NCBI GenBank assembly: GCA_004322215.1
Contig: SCSM01000002.1
Span: forward strand, 62,001 to 126,000
DNA from: Bacteroidota bacterium
Lineage (GTDB): Bacteria; Bacteroidota; Ignavibacteria; Kapaibacteriales; UBA2268
Reading direction: 5' to 3'
DNA: 64,000 bases
The notes under the pieces are model-generated. The model was not told where the DNA came from, searched no databases, and saw only the letters and a list, made by a program, of their open reading frames with translations. Below are positions 61,871 through 64,000 of the stretch, piece by piece. A program made the translations under genes and the position numbers. Each line of letters opens with the position of its first letter. Within the stretch, counting starts at the first letter, position 1.

Positions 61871-64000
61871 ATGTTAAAAACGGTACTTATTGTCATTTTA
61901 TGTTGTATTTCAACATTATCAATTCTTTCTGAAGACAAATTCGAAAAAATTCTTTACAAGCCGGAAAATTTAGTGCTCAATAGCGTTGATATATTGAATT
62001 CTCAGATTGCTGTTACAGTCGGTGAGTTTGGAGTAGTCAGATACACAAGAGATAGCTCTAAAACATGGCAAAGTACTATACTTCCAGAGAAAATAAATCT
62101 AAATGCAGTTACATTTATAGATGAAAATAATGTTTTATGTGTTGGAAATGAAGGTATTATATATCGTAGTACAAATCAGGGGATTGATTGGGAAAAAATA
62201 TCATCCAATACAAATAAAGATTTATTATCAGTTGAATTTTATGATAATTTATCAGGTGTTATTACCGGAAAAGAAGGAACGATTCTAATTACAAATGACG
62301 GCGGATTGAACTGGACACAAATAGATAGTAAAACTAATAATGATTTGCTTGCAGTTTCTTTTGGTACAAAAGATACTGTATTTATTGCTGGAATATTTGC
62401 AACAATTTTGAAATCTATTGATGGTGGTAATAGTTGGGAATTACTAAATTCTCCTGTAAGTACAACATTTGAACATATCAAAGCTTTTGGAAATAAGGTA
62501 TATGTTATGGGAGATTCAATTACAGTACTTGTTTCTTACGATGGTGGTGAAAACTGGAAAAAGCAATTAGTTGAAATTGATTTTGAAAATAAATATTATA
62601 ATCCGAGAATTGTCGGTTTCTTTTTCTTTGATAGTCTTAATGCAATGCTTAGAGTGTCTGATATGTATGCTTTTTCACATTATGTATATTTTACTACAGA
62701 CGGTGGAGATTATTGGTTTTCACAAGATTTGATTTATTCAGGAAATGCTGATATACCTGTAAATGATTATGATTTCTATTCCCAGGATTATGGATTAAGT
62801 GTTGCAGCAACAGGTGATATTTATTTACTGAAAATTTTAAATGGCAGATTAGCCATAAGGCAAATAACTGAAAATATTTCAGTAGATTTTAAAAAGATTG
62901 AGGCAATTAATTCAAATTCTATTGTTGCAAGTTATACCGGTGGTTCACCCTCAAGAATAATATTATCCTCCGATTCAGGTAATAAATGGAAGGAAACAAC
63001 CAGGTTTGATACAATTGGCTGGTCCAGAGGTATTTCCCGATACTCAGATTTTGCCTATCCCGGGACTAATACTTTACTTGTTGCTATGAATAATCAACGT
63101 GACTCAATTTATAAGAACGGTGACACTACCTACTACTATACTTTCTATTATGGATTTATTTTGAAATCAACTGATTTTGGAAATACCTGGTCAGAATTTA
63201 TTATTCCCGATAGTAGTCAGGCTCTAAAATTTGATATGGCAAATCAAAGTTATGGAATACTTCAAACTAATTATTTGCATTATATGCTAACAACTGATGC
63301 CGGTAGCACATGGGAGCGAAAACCAATACCTGATACAAGCATTTTTTATATTAATAATGTTTATTGTCCTAAACCAAATTTACATATTGTCATTGGTACC
63401 ATGAGAGATAAAAGCAAAAAATTTTATATCAGCTATGATGCAGGTATTTCATGGGATTCTATTATTACTTTTCCATCGGAAATATCCTCCCTTTTATATT
63501 TGGATACAAATAAAATTTTTGGATTTGGTTCTGTTAAATTCGGGAATACAAACAATTATATTGATGTAATTAAATTATCAAACGATTTCGGGAAGAATTG
63601 GGATGATATGTTAATTCCTGATACATCATATATGAAAGGATGTAGAAATTTTAAGAAACTTGATGATAGTAATTTCGCAGTTACATCAAAAGGCAAGTAT
63701 TTTTATAAGACAAGGGATGTAGGTACAACTTGGGAAAAGATTAATGTACCGATGTTAGAAGATAATGAATCAATTATTGATTTAGCATACATATCACCTG
63801 ATGAGTTAATTTTAATAAGCACTATGGGAACAATGATTAGATTTAAAAACGGTGTTTTATCCGTAGAATATAAACCGGAAATCAAGTTGAATTGTATTAC
63901 GCTTTATCCAAATCCCTTTGAAAACAATCTTAATTTATTAATTAATTCAGAGTTTGATTCGCATTGTAATATTGAAGTAATTGATTTAAAAGGCACAATT
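61871..64000 (+). CDS. Secreted BNR/YCF48-like protein, T9SS type, 3' end outside window
   Basis: At least 710 aa; the frame runs off the window. ATG at 61871 with TGAGGTAATT before it, and signal peptide MLKTVLIVILCCISTLSILS. The mature part has repeated BNR-like units with the SxDGGxxW signature: STNQGIDWEKI, TNDGGLNWTQI, SIDGGNSWELL, SYDGGENWKKQ, TTDAGSTWERK, SYDAGISWDSI and others, a sialidase/YCF48-type propeller. Just before the edge, ITLYPNPFENNLNLLI starts a type A T9SS C-terminal domain, so only about 50-60 residues are missing. Adhesion or ligand binding is inferred. Confidence 0.85.
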   Translation, partial: MLKTVLIVILCCISTLSILSEDKFEKILYKPENLVLNSVDILNSQIAVTVGEFGVVRYTRDSSKTWQSTILPEKINLNAVTFIDENNVLCVGNEGIIYRSTNQGIDWEKISSNTNKDLLSVEFYDNLSGVITGKEGTILITNDGGLNWTQIDSKTNNDLLAVSFGTKDTVFIAGIFATILKSIDGGNSWELLNSPVSTTFEHIKAFGNKVYVMGDSITVLVSYDGGENWKKQLVEIDFENKYYNPRIVGFFFFDSLNAMLRVSDMYAFSHYVYFTTDGGDYWFSQDLIYSGNADIPVNDYDFYSQDYGLSVAATGDIYLLKILNGRLAIRQITENISVDFKKIEAINSNSIVASYTGGSPSRIILSSDSGNKWKETTRFDTIGWSRGISRYSDFAYPGTNTLLVAMNNQRDSIYKNGDTTYYYTFYYGFILKSTDFGNTWSEFIIPDSSQALKFDMANQSYGILQTNYLHYMLTTDAGSTWERKPIPDTSIFYINNVYCPKPNLHIVIGTMRDKSKKFYISYDAGISWDSIITFPSEISSLLYLDTNKIFGFGSVKFGNTNNYIDVIKLSNDFGKNWDDMLIPDTSYMKGCRNFKKLDDSNFAVTSKGKYFYKTRDVGTTWEKINVPMLEDNESIIDLAYISPDELILISTMGTMIRFKNGVLSVEYKPEIKLNCITLYPNPFENNLNLLINSEFDSHCNIEVIDLKGTI

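Noticed and set aside
1-64000. CRISPR arrays, transposases, integrases or phage genes
   Set aside because: No regular repeat-spacer array and no recognisable mobile-element protein was found; the direct repeats seen are tRNA-derived or short simple units.

Overview
The window looks like a chromosomal segment of an AT-rich, Gram-negative bacterium of the Bacteroidota-Chlorobiota (FCB) group, most like the Ignavibacteria/Kapabacteria type of heterotroph. Four secreted proteins (a metalloprotease, a beta-helix protein, a subtilisin and a BNR/YCF48-like protein) end in, or run into, Asn-Pro-containing C-terminal domains of the type IX secretion system. Other pointers are many lipoproteins, a DUF3570/DUF4266/ApbE redox operon and outer-membrane barrels. 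The phylum is an inference from gene families; no rRNA is present.

Layout. 1-5.8 kb: 3' part of a PhoR-like sensor kinase, convergent with mutS2, a YqeY protein and a nitronate-monooxygenase-like enzyme. 6-11.1 kb: a YfhO membrane protein, a small accessory patch (orphan HicB-like protein plus an unknown ORF), an EEP-fold lipoprotein and proline dehydrogenase. 11.2-16.8 kb: a minus-strand run with a T9SS metalloprotease, tmk, rsmI, tadA and an aminotransferase. 16.9-23.7 kb: an unknown lipoprotein, a beta-helix T9SS protein, purL, def and an AlbA_2 (Schlafen-type) protein. 23.8-29.0 kb: an extracytoplasmic redox block, with a heme-motif lipoprotein divergent from a six-gene run (CxxCH lipoprotein, TlpA-like thioredoxin, DUF4266, DUF3570, NusG-II-like protein, ApbE). 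29.1-33.2 kb: a nuoF without other complex I genes, and valS. 33.6-41.5 kb: two coiled-coil envelope proteins (one LysM), phoH, cdaA, pcm, miaA, corA and a PBP4-type dacB. 41.5-41.9 kb: tRNA-Asp(GTC) and tRNA-Ala(GGC), with two degenerate tandem copies of the tRNA-Asp 3' end behind them. 42-55.5 kb: a beta-barrel protein, subtilisin, SDR, LOG protein, TPR-thioredoxin, tag, a DUF4258/DUF2283 pair, SemiSWEET, dnaE, a DUF454 protein and rmuC. 55.5-58.9 kb: an accessory island with a repeat-rich noncoding stretch, an MNT nucleotidyltransferase whose HepT partner has decayed, a one-TM protein and a 574-aa protein with a PD-(D/E)XK-like motif. 58.9-64 kb: a UMF1-type MFS transporter, a polysaccharide flippase and a truncated T9SS protein.

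Most genes are housekeeping. The parts worth a second look are the flavinylation-like operon, the 56.4-58.9 kb island, the tandem tRNA 3'-end duplications, a perfect 22-bp palindrome between valS and the LysM operon, and a family of compact hairpins lying just after stop codons, two of which differ by compensatory changes.
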